Made by a program: the position numbers and the translations under genes. A DNA stretch of 62,043 nt from Lachnospiraceae bacterium (GTDB taxonomy: Bacteria; Bacillota; Clostridia; Lachnospirales; Lachnospiraceae): contig JAUNON010000009.1 of assembly GCA_030537145.1 (NCBI GenBank), forward strand, positions 1-62,043, in the 5' to 3' direction. The notes below the pieces were generated by a model, which was not told the origin of the DNA, did no database searches, and was given only the letters and a program-made list of their open reading frames with translations. This document shows, piece by piece, positions 16,995 to 27,269 of the stretch (the stretch's first letter is position 1; the number at the start of each line of letters is the position of its first letter).

Positions 16995-19220
16995 CTCTGC
17001 TGTACTGCTCATTTCATAGCTTTGTCCGAACTCTGCACTGCGTTCATTGATCTTATCCATGATACGCTGTCCCTCTTCACCTGTGACGGGTGTCGGACAA
17101 TAATCGTTCCAACCCGTCTGTGAGGAAACCCGGCAGGGAATAATCCGGATGCTGCCGTTTTCCACACCTCCGTCCCGGCTGATCCGGAAGGTCTGCTGAA
17201 AGATCATAGTATCCATATCGCTCGGCGTGCTGTTCCCTCCGAAGCAGAAATTCCCAAGACTGTAGGCAATATATTTTCCTTCATACAGTTCAATCCCCTG
17301 CAGTACATGGGGATGATGCCCCACCACCAGATCCGCACCGCTGTCCACCGCCAGATGGGCCAGCGTCCGCTGGGTTTCATCCGGAGTATCACTGCTTTCG
17401 CTGCCCCAATGGAACGCTGTCACAATGATCTGTGCTCCCTGGTTCTTTGCCGCTTCGATGGTCTGCTGTACCTGACTGGCCTTTCCCACGCCTTCGTCCA
17501 GTACATAGATGCCGATCAGCCCCACCTTTACGCCATTTACCTCCTTTACAACAATCGTATCGCCAATGCAATAATCGATCCCGCTCTCCTCCAGATACTG
17601 CTGTGTATCTGTCAGGCTCTGCACTCCATAATCACTGCTGTGGTTATTAGCCAGTGTCACCGTATCAATGGAGCCGTCCTGCAAAATCTGCGTATAAGAA
17701 GGATCTCCCTTAAATGCATATTCCTTGTTCTCTCTGGTGTCCAGCGTAGTCAATGTCCCTTCGAAATTGGCAAAGGTCACATCGTCTGCTTCCAGAATTG
17801 ATCTCACATTCTGAAAAAAGTAGCTGCTTCCATACATCGTATCATAAGCATCAAAATTCGTAGTCGTATTAAAATTCACATCTGTCCCCAGGGTACAATC
17901 GCCCAGGGCAGATACGGTCAGCTCTGTATACGAACGTACCTGAACCGTGCAGCGAACCGGCTGGAGCCCTTCTGCCGTCGCCTCAATCACCGCATCACCC
18001 TCCTGAAGCGCCGTTACGGTTCCGTCCGCATCCAGTCTGACAATGGAAGGATCCTGATTCGTAAGCTGCAGGTTATTACAGTATGCCATACCGGGACTGG
18101 CGGAGACGCTCAGCCGGAAGCTTTCTTCCGGGAACAGGGTAATTTCCGTCTCATTCAAAACCAGCCCCTGGGCCGGTTCCATGTTGGTGGCTGCCGGAAC
18201 CGTACGGTTGCCTGCCAGATCTTCCGCATAATAATAATAGATTTTTCCTTCCTCCCAGGGAAACGGTCCGCTATATTCCTGATACAGGGGCACATCGGAA
18301 AGGCCCTCTGCTGTCCCATAATATACCCCCTTTAAGCCGGAGCGGCTGTCCTCCGCCTGAAGGGAAATCTGGCCGTTTTCCTGCTGTACCTTTACCTGCG
18401 GAAGCTGGGTATCGATCATAGGCAGATTCACCTGTGCATGATAAACACCCTCTTCAGACACCACCATAACCTCCAGCTCCTCCGTCACTGCTTCCAGCTT
18501 CAGAGTGGTCCGCCGGCGTCCTGCTTCAAATTCACAGCTTTCTCCGTTCACCGTAACGGACTGGATCGGCTTCGCCGTACGGATTCCCAGCTCCACCTGC
18601 CCGCTGGCGCACCAGACCTCCGGTTCCTTCTCCACCGTTACCATCAGCCCGTCCTCTGCCGTGACATTCACACTTTTATCTGCCGTAAACACCGCACTGC
18701 AGATTACCGTCACGATAAAAACCAGCAGCAGCGCACCAAAACCAATCATCAGCAATTCTTTCCCGCCGATGCCTCTTGATTTCAGATCTGCAAAATAACT
18801 CTTCACAGCATATTCCACACGCTGCCAGGGCGTGATGTCTTTTCTGTAACCCCCGGCCTTCTTCGGCTTTTCCAGCCTTTCCACAGCTTTTCCGCCCGCT
18901 GCCTTTTCGTCCGGCAGCTTCGGGTCCTGGTGCCTGCTATCCTCCCGGGCTTTCGCAGGAAGCGCATCCTGGGAACTGTTTTTATCCGGCCTTATTTCAT
19001 CCGGCTTTACTTCATCCGGCTTCTCTCTTTGTCTTTTTCCGGACAAACCGGAAACCGCAGTGCCCGCTTTTTTCCCCCGCCCCTTGCGGGACTTTTTCGC
19101 TTCCGCCCCGGGGGACTCATCCCCCAGGCTGATGCGTATAGTCTGTCCTTTTACTTCATCCTCCGCATCGGAGCGGGCCTTCAGCTCCCGCAGCAATGCT
19201 TTGATTTCATCATTATTCAT
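16983..19220 (-). CDS. Membrane-anchored CapA-family protein with Ig-like domains
   Basis: A 745-residue protein. Residues 1-150 are cytoplasmic and highly charged, with a short repeat KPDEV/RPDEI around 68-80. One transmembrane helix is at about 155-178. Residues 190-350 are beta-rich and probably Ig-like, 352-428 resemble a bacterial Ig (BIG2) domain, and 433-715 form a poly-gamma-glutamate CapA-type metallophosphatase domain (SALGDCTLGTD, FANFEGTL, LANNHSSDYG, GHHPHVLQG). CapA domains act in polymer capsule synthesis or as extracellular phosphoesterases. Its ATG overlaps the purL stop by one base. Confidence 0.87.
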   Translation of the reverse strand: MNNDEIKALLRELKARSDAEDEVKGQTIRISLGDESPGAEAKKSRKGRGKKAGTAVSGLSGKRQREKPDEVKPDEIRPDKNSSQDALPAKAREDSRHQDPKLPDEKAAGGKAVERLEKPKKAGGYRKDITPWQRVEYAVKSYFADLKSRGIGGKELLMIGFGALLLVFIVTVICSAVFTADKSVNVTAEDGLMVTVEKEPEVWCASGQVELGIRTAKPIQSVTVNGESCEFEAGRRRTTLKLEAVTEELEVMVVSEEGVYHAQVNLPMIDTQLPQVKVQQENGQISLQAEDSRSGLKGVYYGTAEGLSDVPLYQEYSGPFPWEEGKIYYYYAEDLAGNRTVPAATNMEPAQGLVLNETEITLFPEESFRLSVSASPGMAYCNNLQLTNQDPSIVRLDADGTVTALQEGDAVIEATAEGLQPVRCTVQVRSYTELTVSALGDCTLGTDVNFNTTTNFDAYDTMYGSSYFFQNVRSILEADDVTFANFEGTLTTLDTRENKEYAFKGDPSYTQILQDGSIDTVTLANNHSSDYGVQSLTDTQQYLEESGIDYCIGDTIVVKEVNGVKVGLIGIYVLDEGVGKASQVQQTIEAAKNQGAQIIVTAFHWGSESSDTPDETQRTLAHLAVDSGADLVVGHHPHVLQGIELYEGKYIAYSLGNFCFGGNSTPSDMDTMIFQQTFRISRDGGVENGSIRIIPCRVSSQTGWNDYCPTPVTGEEGQRIMDKINERSAEFGQSYEMSSTAEGAA

Positions 19221-22200
19221 TATTTAAAATATTCCACTCCGGACTCGAAAATTCTCATGTCCTGTTCTCCATAAATATTAATCGCTACTGCCGTATCACG
19301 GCGCTCTGCATGAGCCATCTTGCCCAGCACACGGCCGTCCGGACTGGTAATTCCCTCTATGCCCAGATAGGAACCGTTTACATTCCACTCCTCATCCATG
19401 GAACAGTTTCCGTCGCAGTCTGCATACATGGTTGCCACCTGGCCATTGATCACAAGCTTCGTCAGCCACTCCTCATTCGCCACGAACCGTCCCTCACCAT
19501 GGGAGGCCGGATTCACATAGACGCCGCCCAGCTTCGCCTGACGCAGCCACGGAGATTTGTTGGTCATGACCTTTGTATACACCATCTTTGAAATGTGGCG
19601 TCCAATCGTATTAAAGGTCAGGGTCGGTGAATCCGCTCGCTGGCCCACAATCTCGCCATAAGGCACCAGTCCCAGCTTGATCAGTGCCTGGAAGCCATTA
19701 CAAATTCCAAGGGCCAGACCATCCCGCTCATTCAGAAGTCTCATTACCGCTTCCTTCATCTTTTCATTCTGGAATGCGGTAGCAAAGAATTTTGCAGAGC
19801 CGTCCGGTTCATCACCTGCGGAAAATCCGCCCGGGAACATGATGATCTGCGCCTGATTGATAGACCTTTCAAAGATCTCCACCGAATCCCGGATGTCCTC
19901 CGCAGTCAGATTCTTAAATACCTTTACGTCCACCTCGGCTCCGGCACGCTCAAACGCCTTCGTGCTGTCATACTCGCAGTTGGTTCCGGGAAATACCGGA
20001 ATAAAGACTCTGGGAACCGCCACCTTATGTTTGCACACATAAACCTGATCTGCATGGTAGCAGCCCTGCTCATCCAGCTTATTTTCGCCCTTTCCTGCCA
20101 CAAAGACGGCGGTTGCACCGTCATTTGCAGAGGATCTGGTGCGGAATACCTTTTCCAGTGTTCCGGTCCAGGCCTCCAGCGCCCGATCCAGCGGTATCGA
20201 AATATGGGAATATTCCAGGGCGGCCCGGTCTGTCACTTCACCCACCACCGTATAGGTAATGGACAGTTCACTCACCCTGCCTTCCGGTACCTCTGCCACG
20301 ATATCGCCAAAGCCTGCAGCAAACAGGTCCTCCGGCGCCACACTGTGCTCCAGCTTCACACCCATACCATTGCCAAAGGCCATTTTGCTGACGGCTGCCG
20401 CCAGGCCCTTTCCGTCCAGAGCATACGCAGAAAGGATCCGACCCGCCTTTACATCCTGAAAGAATTTTCCATACTGATCCATCACCTGGCTGTAAACCGG
20501 AAGATCATATGCATCCTTTTCGATCCGAAGCAGAACCAGCTTGCTGCCTGCACGCTTCAGTTCAGGGGAGATGATATTCTGATACTGATTCACATCCACT
20601 GCAAAGGATACCAGGGTAGGCGGAACATCGATCTCATTGAATGTACCGGACATACTGTCCTTTCCTCCGATGGAGGGCAATCCAAAGCCAAGCTGCGCCG
20701 AATAAGCGCCCAGCAGCGCCGCAAAGGGCTGGCTCCAGCGTTTGGGATCCTCCGTCATTCTGCGGAAGTATTCCTGGAAGGTAAAGCGAATCTTACTGTA
20801 GTCTCCGCCGTTGGCCACGATGCGGGCAACTGACTCTACCACCGCATAAATTGCGCCGTGATAGGGGCTCCAGCTTGATAAATAGGGATCAAATCCGTAG
20901 CTCATCATCGTAACCGTATCGGTATGGCCCTTTAAAACCGGCAGCTTTGCCACCATGGCCTGCGTCTCTGTCAACTGATATTTTCCGCCGTAGGGCATCA
21001 GGACAGAACCGGCTCCGATGGAGCTGTCAAACATCTCCACCAGCCCCTTCTGAGAACAGCAGTTCATATCTGCCAGGGTATCCAGCCATTTTTGCTCCAC
21101 GTTCTCTGCCGCTACGGGCTCTTTCGTAAAATATTTGTCATCTGCGGAAGGAATGTCCACCTCCACATTCGTCTCCTGGTGGGCGCCGTTGGTATCCAGG
21201 AAGGCTCTGGAAATATTCACAATCTCCTTATCCCTCCAAATCAGAACCAGCCTTGGCTCGGCAGTTACCACTGCCACCTCTACCGCCTCCAGGTTTTCTT
21301 CATTGGCATATTTCAAAAACGTTTCCACATCTTCGGGCGCCACCACAACGGCCATTCTCTCCTGAGACTCGGAAATAGCCAGCTCCGTGCCGTCCAGGCC
21401 GGCATATTTTTTCGGCACCTTATCCAGATAAATATGCAGTCCGTCCGCCAGCTCGCCAATGGCTACGGAAACTCCGCCTGCACCGAAATCATTGCATTTT
21501 TTAATCAGGCGGCTCACCTCCGGACGGCGGAACATCCTCTGAATCTTCCGCTCTGTAGGCGCATTTCCCTTCTGTACCTCTGCTCCGCAGACTTCTATGG
21601 AAGCTTCCGTGTGCACCTTGGAGGAGCCTGTGGCTCCGCCGATACCGTCGCGGCCCGTCCGTCCGCCCAGCAGAATAATGATATCGCCCGGATCAGAGGT
21701 TTCCCGGATTACATCCTTTCGGGGAGCAGCGCCCATGACCGCACCGATTTCCATACGCTTCGCCACATAGTTGGGATGGTAGATTTCTTTTACATAACCG
21801 GTCGCCAGTCCGATCTGGTTTCCATAGGAGCTGTAGCCGTGGGCAGCTTCACGCACCAGCTTTTTCTGAGGCAGCTTGCCCTTATGGGTCTCCTTCACCG
21901 AAACGGTAGGATCTGCCGCTCCGGTCACACGCATAGCCTGATATACATAGGTACGGCCGGAAAGCGGATCACGGATCGCCCCGCCCAGACAGGTGGCGGC
22001 TCCGCCGAAGGGCTCGATCTCAGTGGGGTGGTTGTGGGTTTCATTTTTGAAATTCACCAGCCACTCCTCCGTCTTTCCGTCGATTTCCACCGGTACTACG
22101 ATACTGCAGGCATTAATTTCATCTGATTCCTCCTGATCCTGCAGCTTTCCTTCCTTTTTCAGCTTCTTCATAGCCATCAGCGCCAGATCCATCAGGCAGA

Positions 22201-23017
22201 CAAATTTATCTTTCCGGTCCTGATATACCTCCCGGCGGTCCGCCAGGTATTGACGATAGGTATCCTCCATAGGCTTCCGGTAGTAGCCTTCTCCAAAGGA
22301 CACCTCCTTCAGCTCCGTAGAAAACGTGGTATGACGGCAGTGATCCGACCAGTAGGTATCCAAAACCCGGATCTCCGTCATGGAAGGATCTCTTTTTTCC
22401 TCCCCTGAAAAATAGTTCTGAATATGCAGAAAATCCTTAAATGTCATGGCCAGATTCAGGGAAGCATACAGAGCCTTCAGCTCCTCCTGGCTCATCCCAA
22501 TAAAGCCGTCAAAGATTTTTACGTCCTCCGGCTCTTCAAATACGCTTACCAGAGTTTCCGGCTTTTCCAGATTGGTCTCTCTGGAATCCACCGGGTTTAT
22601 ACAGTAGCTCTTAACCGCCTCAAATTCACTGTCGGAAATCTCGCCTTCAATCACATAGGTAGTTGCCGAGCGGATGATGGGTTCCTCATCCTCCTTCAGA
22701 AACTTTACGCACTGCACGGCAGAATCGGCCCGCTGGTCAAACTGTCCCGGCAGATATTCCACAGAAAAGGTTCTGTCATGATCTCCCATGGGGAAGATCT
22801 CTTCATAAAGAGTATCTACCGGCGGTTCCGCAAATACGGTCCTGCAGGCAGAAGCATATACTTCATCGGAAATATGCTCCACATCATAGCGTATCAAAAT
22901 GCGGACTTTTTTCAGATTTTCAACACCCAGGTAGCTGCGGATCTCATGGGTCAGATCCTTCGCAGCTCCTGCAAATGCTTCTTTCTTTTCCACATACACG
23001 CGCTTTACATTACTCAT
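19220..23017 (-). CDS. purL: Phosphoribosylformylglycinamidine synthase, fused PurL-PurQ form
   Basis: A 1265-residue enzyme for the fourth step of purine synthesis, turning FGAR, ATP and glutamine into FGAM. The long N-terminal and central parts are the AIR-synthase-like halves (FGGAATCLGGAIRDPLSG, GGRTGRDGIGGATGSS). The last 260 residues are a glutamine amidotransferase with FPGTNCEYD, the nucleophile in LGICNGFQALIKLGL, and PASHGEGRF. This is the single-chain form also used by Clostridia. GAGGAGGAG precedes the ATG. No purine riboswitch is visible in the short 93-base leader. Confidence 0.97.
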   Translation of the reverse strand: MSNVKRVYVEKKEAFAGAAKDLTHEIRSYLGVENLKKVRILIRYDVEHISDEVYASACRTVFAEPPVDTLYEEIFPMGDHDRTFSVEYLPGQFDQRADSAVQCVKFLKEDEEPIIRSATTYVIEGEISDSEFEAVKSYCINPVDSRETNLEKPETLVSVFEEPEDVKIFDGFIGMSQEELKALYASLNLAMTFKDFLHIQNYFSGEEKRDPSMTEIRVLDTYWSDHCRHTTFSTELKEVSFGEGYYRKPMEDTYRQYLADRREVYQDRKDKFVCLMDLALMAMKKLKKEGKLQDQEESDEINACSIVVPVEIDGKTEEWLVNFKNETHNHPTEIEPFGGAATCLGGAIRDPLSGRTYVYQAMRVTGAADPTVSVKETHKGKLPQKKLVREAAHGYSSYGNQIGLATGYVKEIYHPNYVAKRMEIGAVMGAAPRKDVIRETSDPGDIIILLGGRTGRDGIGGATGSSKVHTEASIEVCGAEVQKGNAPTERKIQRMFRRPEVSRLIKKCNDFGAGGVSVAIGELADGLHIYLDKVPKKYAGLDGTELAISESQERMAVVVAPEDVETFLKYANEENLEAVEVAVVTAEPRLVLIWRDKEIVNISRAFLDTNGAHQETNVEVDIPSADDKYFTKEPVAAENVEQKWLDTLADMNCCSQKGLVEMFDSSIGAGSVLMPYGGKYQLTETQAMVAKLPVLKGHTDTVTMMSYGFDPYLSSWSPYHGAIYAVVESVARIVANGGDYSKIRFTFQEYFRRMTEDPKRWSQPFAALLGAYSAQLGFGLPSIGGKDSMSGTFNEIDVPPTLVSFAVDVNQYQNIISPELKRAGSKLVLLRIEKDAYDLPVYSQVMDQYGKFFQDVKAGRILSAYALDGKGLAAAVSKMAFGNGMGVKLEHSVAPEDLFAAGFGDIVAEVPEGRVSELSITYTVVGEVTDRAALEYSHISIPLDRALEAWTGTLEKVFRTRSSANDGATAVFVAGKGENKLDEQGCYHADQVYVCKHKVAVPRVFIPVFPGTNCEYDSTKAFERAGAEVDVKVFKNLTAEDIRDSVEIFERSINQAQIIMFPGGFSAGDEPDGSAKFFATAFQNEKMKEAVMRLLNERDGLALGICNGFQALIKLGLVPYGEIVGQRADSPTLTFNTIGRHISKMVYTKVMTNKSPWLRQAKLGGVYVNPASHGEGRFVANEEWLTKLVINGQVATMYADCDGNCSMDEEWNVNGSYLGIEGITSPDGRVLGKMAHAERRDTAVAINIYGEQDMRIFESGVEYFK

Positions 23018-23110
23018 TCATTTCTCCTCCTCATTATGACGGCCTGCCTCTGTCCGGAAGCGTCCTGCCGGTTTGGAACATGTTCCCCGGCCCCTGCTTC
23101 CGCTGCAGCC

Positions 23111-24478
23111 CTAATTTAAGCTCTGGTAAATATAATTCGATATATCTTCCACGGCTGTTTCGTATTGGAAGCCGTAATCCCCGCTGCACATAATACAGAT
23201 TACATACTGACAGGAGCTGTCTGAAACTACTGCCACCTCATTGTACCGGGTATCGCCTCTGCCGTTCTGATTTAAGAACAGCGCCTGCTCAGGAATGCGG
23301 GAAGCCAGCCCGATCACCGTTCGGTATCCGTCCCCGGAATCAATCCGAAAATATTTTTTCATAAATTCACTGCTGATGGTCCGGTACTTTCCGCCGTAAA
23401 GCTCCTTTACCATGCCCGCCACATCTCCGGCACTCATATAATTATCCTTTCCGTCCGTGACCTCAGCTACGATCTTGCGCTGAAGCTCCACACTGGAAAA
23501 GCCCGCCCGATGGCAGGTACTGTTAATTTCGTCCAGCCCAAGAAAATCGATGAGACAGTTCATGCAATTATTATCACTGTAGGACAGCATGGCCGTCAGA
23601 TAATAGGACAGAGGATACGGCTTTCCGTCCTTCTCCTCCGGATAAGCCTCACCCCGGCCCCCGATGCTGTTTACATAGGTAATTTCATCGTTAAGCGTAA
23701 TCTCCTTCCGATCCAGCTTCACTGCAGCCGTATAAAGAATCGGTACGGAAATCAAGGCGGAGGAATACATGGCCGTTTCCCATTCTCCGGCCCCGTAGGC
23801 TTTATTATGATCCAGATCGTAAACATAAACCGCCGCTTTGGATGCCGTGGATTCGGAGGAGAAGATCGCTTCGATCTTTTCCGCTTCGATCAGACCGTCC
23901 GGCGGTGCCTGGGGCGTTTCCTTTTCGGTCGCTTCTGTCCCGGCCTCCGTCTCAGCCGTCCGTTCGGTTTCCGTTTCTGCTGCCTGCCCGGATTCCGGCG
24001 CTGCTTTGTCCTGGCCGCTGTCTGCGGTTTCTCCCTGGCCTCCCTCATCTAAAATCACAATGTCTCCGCCGGCATCGGAACTGCCGCCCATCTCTGCGCT
24101 GCCCGCATTCCCGGTACCGCCTGCCTGCGAAAGCTGACCGTCACCGGAAATCACAATCGCCCCATCTTCCGCCCCCTGGGACGGATTCCCCTTTTTCAAA
24201 AAGAAATACAATCCAAGGCTGGCCGCCGTCAATACCGCCATCACCAGCAAAATCGCCACAGTCACCAGCATCGCATGGGATTTTTCCTCTTTCTTTTCCA
24301 GGAAGGTGTCCCGGTAAAGCCCCCGGTCATCCCGGTAAAGCTTCTCGTCATAATAGATTTCCTTCGGCTCCTCCAAATCCGCTCTCCGGAAATCCTCTCT
24401 TATCCTGACCGGTGCTCCGCATTTGCTGCAAAATCGATCATCCTCTTTCAATTCTGCACCGCATCGATTGCAAAACAT
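23111..24478 (-). CDS. Zinc-ribbon, membrane-anchored beta-lactamase-fold protein lacking catalytic residues
   Basis: A 455-residue protein. Cys3, Cys6, Cys17 and Cys20 make an N-terminal zinc ribbon. A transmembrane helix spans about 70-94, then a Gly/Ser/Glu/Thr-rich linker runs to about 195. Residues 200-455 match class A beta-lactamase-like enzymes: the segment around 239-248 aligns with the usual SxxK, but reads ALIS, so both the nucleophile Ser and the Lys are replaced. SDN is kept (YSDNNC). The KTG region reads NGRGDTRYN. It is probably a non-catalytic penicillin-binding or scaffold domain outside the membrane. Confidence 0.85.
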   Translation of the reverse strand: MFCNRCGAELKEDDRFCSKCGAPVRIREDFRRADLEEPKEIYYDEKLYRDDRGLYRDTFLEKKEEKSHAMLVTVAILLVMAVLTAASLGLYFFLKKGNPSQGAEDGAIVISGDGQLSQAGGTGNAGSAEMGGSSDAGGDIVILDEGGQGETADSGQDKAAPESGQAAETETERTAETEAGTEATEKETPQAPPDGLIEAEKIEAIFSSESTASKAAVYVYDLDHNKAYGAGEWETAMYSSALISVPILYTAAVKLDRKEITLNDEITYVNSIGGRGEAYPEEKDGKPYPLSYYLTAMLSYSDNNCMNCLIDFLGLDEINSTCHRAGFSSVELQRKIVAEVTDGKDNYMSAGDVAGMVKELYGGKYRTISSEFMKKYFRIDSGDGYRTVIGLASRIPEQALFLNQNGRGDTRYNEVAVVSDSSCQYVICIMCSGDYGFQYETAVEDISNYIYQSLN

Positions 24479-24541
24479 CGCATTCCCTCCTGTATCTTTT
24501 CGTATCTTTTCATCGTTTCGGAATTTTCCTCATATCTGATG

Positions 24542-26968
24542 TTATACCACAAGATGCTCTTTTTGAACAGCCAAACTCGACAATTCTTCCTGGCCGCTCC
24601 AAAATTCCTGTATTTTTTCTTCTATATTATTAAGCGAACAGGCACTGTAATCTGCCCATTCCCGCGGAAACATCCGGCGGTACTGGTATTTCAGGAACCG
24701 CTGATCCAAAAGCAGGATCACGCCCCGATCCTCCTCTGTCCGGATCACCCGGCCCGCTGCCTGCAAAACCTTGTTCATTCCCGGACAAAGATAAGCATAC
24801 CGGAAGCCATCGCCGCTGCGCTTATCATAATAACCCTTCAGGATCTCCCGCTCATTGCATACCTGGGGAAGCCCGGCTCCCACCACGATCACTCCGATCA
24901 GGCGATCCCTTTTCAGATCGATCCCTTCTCCGAAAATGCTTCCCATGACGCAAAAGCCCACCAGACTGTCTTTCCGTCCTTCCGCAAATGCTTCCAGGAA
25001 TGCCTCTCTTTCCGGTTCTGTCATTTTTGCCGTCTGGCACAAAACCTCCACACACTCTGGCCGGATCTCCTCGAAGCAGGACGCCACATCCTCCAGCATC
25101 CGATAGGAGGAAAAAAATACCAGATAATTTCCCCGTTTTCCTTCCACCGTCTTTCGGATATACTCTGCTATTTTCTGATATTCCAGAAGATTCCGGCTGG
25201 TGTAGCGTGTACTGGTATCCTGGCCGATCAATACCTGCTTTCGCTTCGCATCAAAGCAGGATTCGGCATACACCGCATAATCATCCGGGATCCTGCTCAG
25301 CAGGCTTTTATAATAGTCTATCGGCAGCAGCGTGGCAGAAAAGTAAATGGTGCTGTTCCCCTTGTTCAGGCATTCCTGGAGATTCAGCGACGGATCTACA
25401 CAGTACAGCTTCAGCTTAAAGCGTCCGTCACTGCCCAGCTCCGTATAAATTACATAGCATTCATCCAGCCTGTCGCAGATATCCAAAAAGCTTCTGGCCC
25501 GAAAATACAGGTCCAGTACCGCCTCATTCAATTCATTCTCTCTGGAATCCTCCAAAAATTTTTCCATCACGCCGCACAGGTTCATCAGCGAGACCGGAAA
25601 AGATCCGATTCCCTCCAAAAGCTCATAATTTTCACATTCCCGCTTCAGCTCCAGCATATACTGATTGCACCGCTCCAGCGCCCTTGCCAGCTTTCCGATG
25701 GGAGAGCGCCGGTCTCTCCCGGCCGTTCTTTTTTCGTATGCTTTTACTTCCTTCTTCAGGGACAGGAAATCCTCTTTATAAAGCTCTGCACTGAACATCT
25801 CCCGTCCCCGCTCCACCAGATTGTGAGCCTCGTCAATCAGGAACAGGTACTCTCCCTTTCCTCCCTCTGCGAAGAATCGTTTCAGGTGGGCCCTGGGATC
25901 GAAAACATAATTATAATCACAAATCACTGCATCCACCCAGAGGGAAACATCCAAAGCCAATTCAAAGGAACAGACCATCCACTTCTTTGCCTGCGCCTCT
26001 ATATCCTCCCGCCGGAAACGCTTCTGGGTGGTAATCATATCATAAACCGCATCATTAATCCGGTCATAATGTCCTTTGGCGTAGGGACAGGCATCCGGGT
26101 TACATTCCATTTCCTCACAGAGGCAGATTTTTTCCTTTGCCGTAATGGTCAGCACCTTATACTCCAGCCCCTGGCTTCTCAAAAGCTCAAACGCTTCCTC
26201 TGCTACTGTCCTGGCGATCGTCTTGGCTGTTAGATAAAAGAGCTTATCGCCCAGCCCTTCTCCCACCGCTTTTACAGCGGGAAATACGGTAGAAATCGTC
26301 TTTCCCGATCCGGTAGGCGCCTGGATAAACAGCTTTTTCTTCCTGGCAATGGTGCGGTAGACTGCCGCCGCCAGCTCCCGCTGGCCCTCCCGGTAAGGAA
26401 ACGGAAATTCAACCTGCCGGATGGAAGCCTGCCGGATTTTTCTCCATTCTACCTGGTAGACCGCCCATTTCTTGTATGCCTCCAATACCCGGAAAAACCA
26501 TTCCTCAATTTCCGAAAATCCGTATTCTTCCCGAAAATACTTTATTTCCTCCGTCTCCAGATTACAGTAGGTCATCTGTACGCCGATCTTGTCCAGCTCC
26601 TGACGGGAAGCATACAGATAGGCATAGCATTTTGCCTGAGCCAAATGTACCGGGACCGGCTCCTTCAGATACTCCAGGCTGCGGAAAATGCCCTTGATCT
26701 CATCCACCACCACCCCATCCTTCTCCTGAAAAATGCCGTCCGCCCTTCCCTCTACCGTAATGGAAAAATCCCCGCAGGGAAACGTCCCGCTCAGAAACAC
26801 CTCGGACTGATATGCGGAGCCCTTACTGCCCTGGATTTTTCTGTGAGCCCTGCTGCCCATCTGCATGGCATCCTTATCCGCCATCATCCCTCTTCGGTTA
26901 TCAATATCACCGGAGCGCAGTATAAACTCCACCAGATTACGCACAGAAATCCGGATATCCTGACTCAT
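24542..26968 (-). CDS. Rad3/DinG-like Fe-S helicase with N-terminal PD-(D/E)xK nuclease
   Basis: An 808-residue protein. Residues 1-135 form a RecB-type nuclease region with GRADG (Asp77), DEIK (89-92) and the QAKCYAYLYA helix. Walker A is APTGSGKT (217-224), the Fe-S cluster cysteines lie in CLCEEMECNPDAC, and the DEAH box is LIDEAHNLVE. The C-terminal half has FGEGIDL and QAAGRVIRTEEDRG motifs of superfamily 2 Rad3 helicases. It likely unwinds DNA 5' to 3' in repair. GGAAAGGAG precedes the ATG. No LexA box is seen upstream. Confidence 0.92.
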   Translation of the reverse strand: MSQDIRISVRNLVEFILRSGDIDNRRGMMADKDAMQMGSRAHRKIQGSKGSAYQSEVFLSGTFPCGDFSITVEGRADGIFQEKDGVVVDEIKGIFRSLEYLKEPVPVHLAQAKCYAYLYASRQELDKIGVQMTYCNLETEEIKYFREEYGFSEIEEWFFRVLEAYKKWAVYQVEWRKIRQASIRQVEFPFPYREGQRELAAAVYRTIARKKKLFIQAPTGSGKTISTVFPAVKAVGEGLGDKLFYLTAKTIARTVAEEAFELLRSQGLEYKVLTITAKEKICLCEEMECNPDACPYAKGHYDRINDAVYDMITTQKRFRREDIEAQAKKWMVCSFELALDVSLWVDAVICDYNYVFDPRAHLKRFFAEGGKGEYLFLIDEAHNLVERGREMFSAELYKEDFLSLKKEVKAYEKRTAGRDRRSPIGKLARALERCNQYMLELKRECENYELLEGIGSFPVSLMNLCGVMEKFLEDSRENELNEAVLDLYFRARSFLDICDRLDECYVIYTELGSDGRFKLKLYCVDPSLNLQECLNKGNSTIYFSATLLPIDYYKSLLSRIPDDYAVYAESCFDAKRKQVLIGQDTSTRYTSRNLLEYQKIAEYIRKTVEGKRGNYLVFFSSYRMLEDVASCFEEIRPECVEVLCQTAKMTEPEREAFLEAFAEGRKDSLVGFCVMGSIFGEGIDLKRDRLIGVIVVGAGLPQVCNEREILKGYYDKRSGDGFRYAYLCPGMNKVLQAAGRVIRTEEDRGVILLLDQRFLKYQYRRMFPREWADYSACSLNNIEEKIQEFWSGQEELSSLAVQKEHLVV

Positions 26969-27095
26969 AAACCTGCACTCCTTTCCTTCACTGCCCGTTC
27001 AGACTGCGGCTGCTCTTTGGACTTACTTTCTCTATTCTAACCGCTCCGGCCCTTTTCGTCCATCCCCGGAAGCAAATTTATTTCCGCCGGATACA

Positions 27096-27197
27096 GATTG
27101 CGCAGCAATCAATTCCCTTATGCATCCGTGCGCATCAACGCACGAAGTGCTTTTTATGATAATAGGAAAGTGAGAACTTTCCTATTATCATAAAAAA
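27096..27197 (-). repeat. Structured intergenic repeat, copy c (short-loop type)
   Basis: Read on the minus strand: a perfect 20-bp stem (27177-27196 with 27151-27170) with a six-base loop, then GCAC-TTC-GTGC (27140-27150), then GATGCGCACGGATGC and CATAAGG, and finally a GATTGC-TGC-GCAATC hairpin (27096-27110). It abuts the bidirectional terminator at 27192-27240. It is 5' of the helicase gene start, in a 301-base gap with no gene. Confidence 0.87.
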
Positions 27198-27240
27198 TGC
27201 CGCACGGAAGGAAGCAATCTCCCTCCGGCGGCATTTTTTT
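27192..27240. terminator. Bidirectional intrinsic terminator after the HPr-like gene
   Basis: ATGCCGC (27197-27203) pairs with GCGGCAT (27228-27234), with an inner CGGA/TCCG pair. An A-run on the left and a T-run on the right allow termination in both directions; on the minus strand it ends the HPr-like transcript and flows into repeat copy c. Confidence 0.85.
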
Positions 27241-27269
27241 CACATGTGCTGTAACAGTCCGGATATGCT

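Noticed and set aside
21092..22126. A 344-codon plus-strand frame opposite purL
   Set aside because: Antisense to a highly conserved enzyme and without a ribosome site or family features.
23076..23095. Possible LexA box (GGAACATGTTCC) near the purL leader
   Set aside because: Only two bases separate GAAC and GTTC, against four in a LexA box.
24275..26233. A 652-codon plus-strand reading frame opposite the helicase gene
   Set aside because: It is antisense to a clear helicase, has no ribosome site, and its protein is rich in Leu, His and Pro without any known motif. It reflects the codon bias of the real gene.
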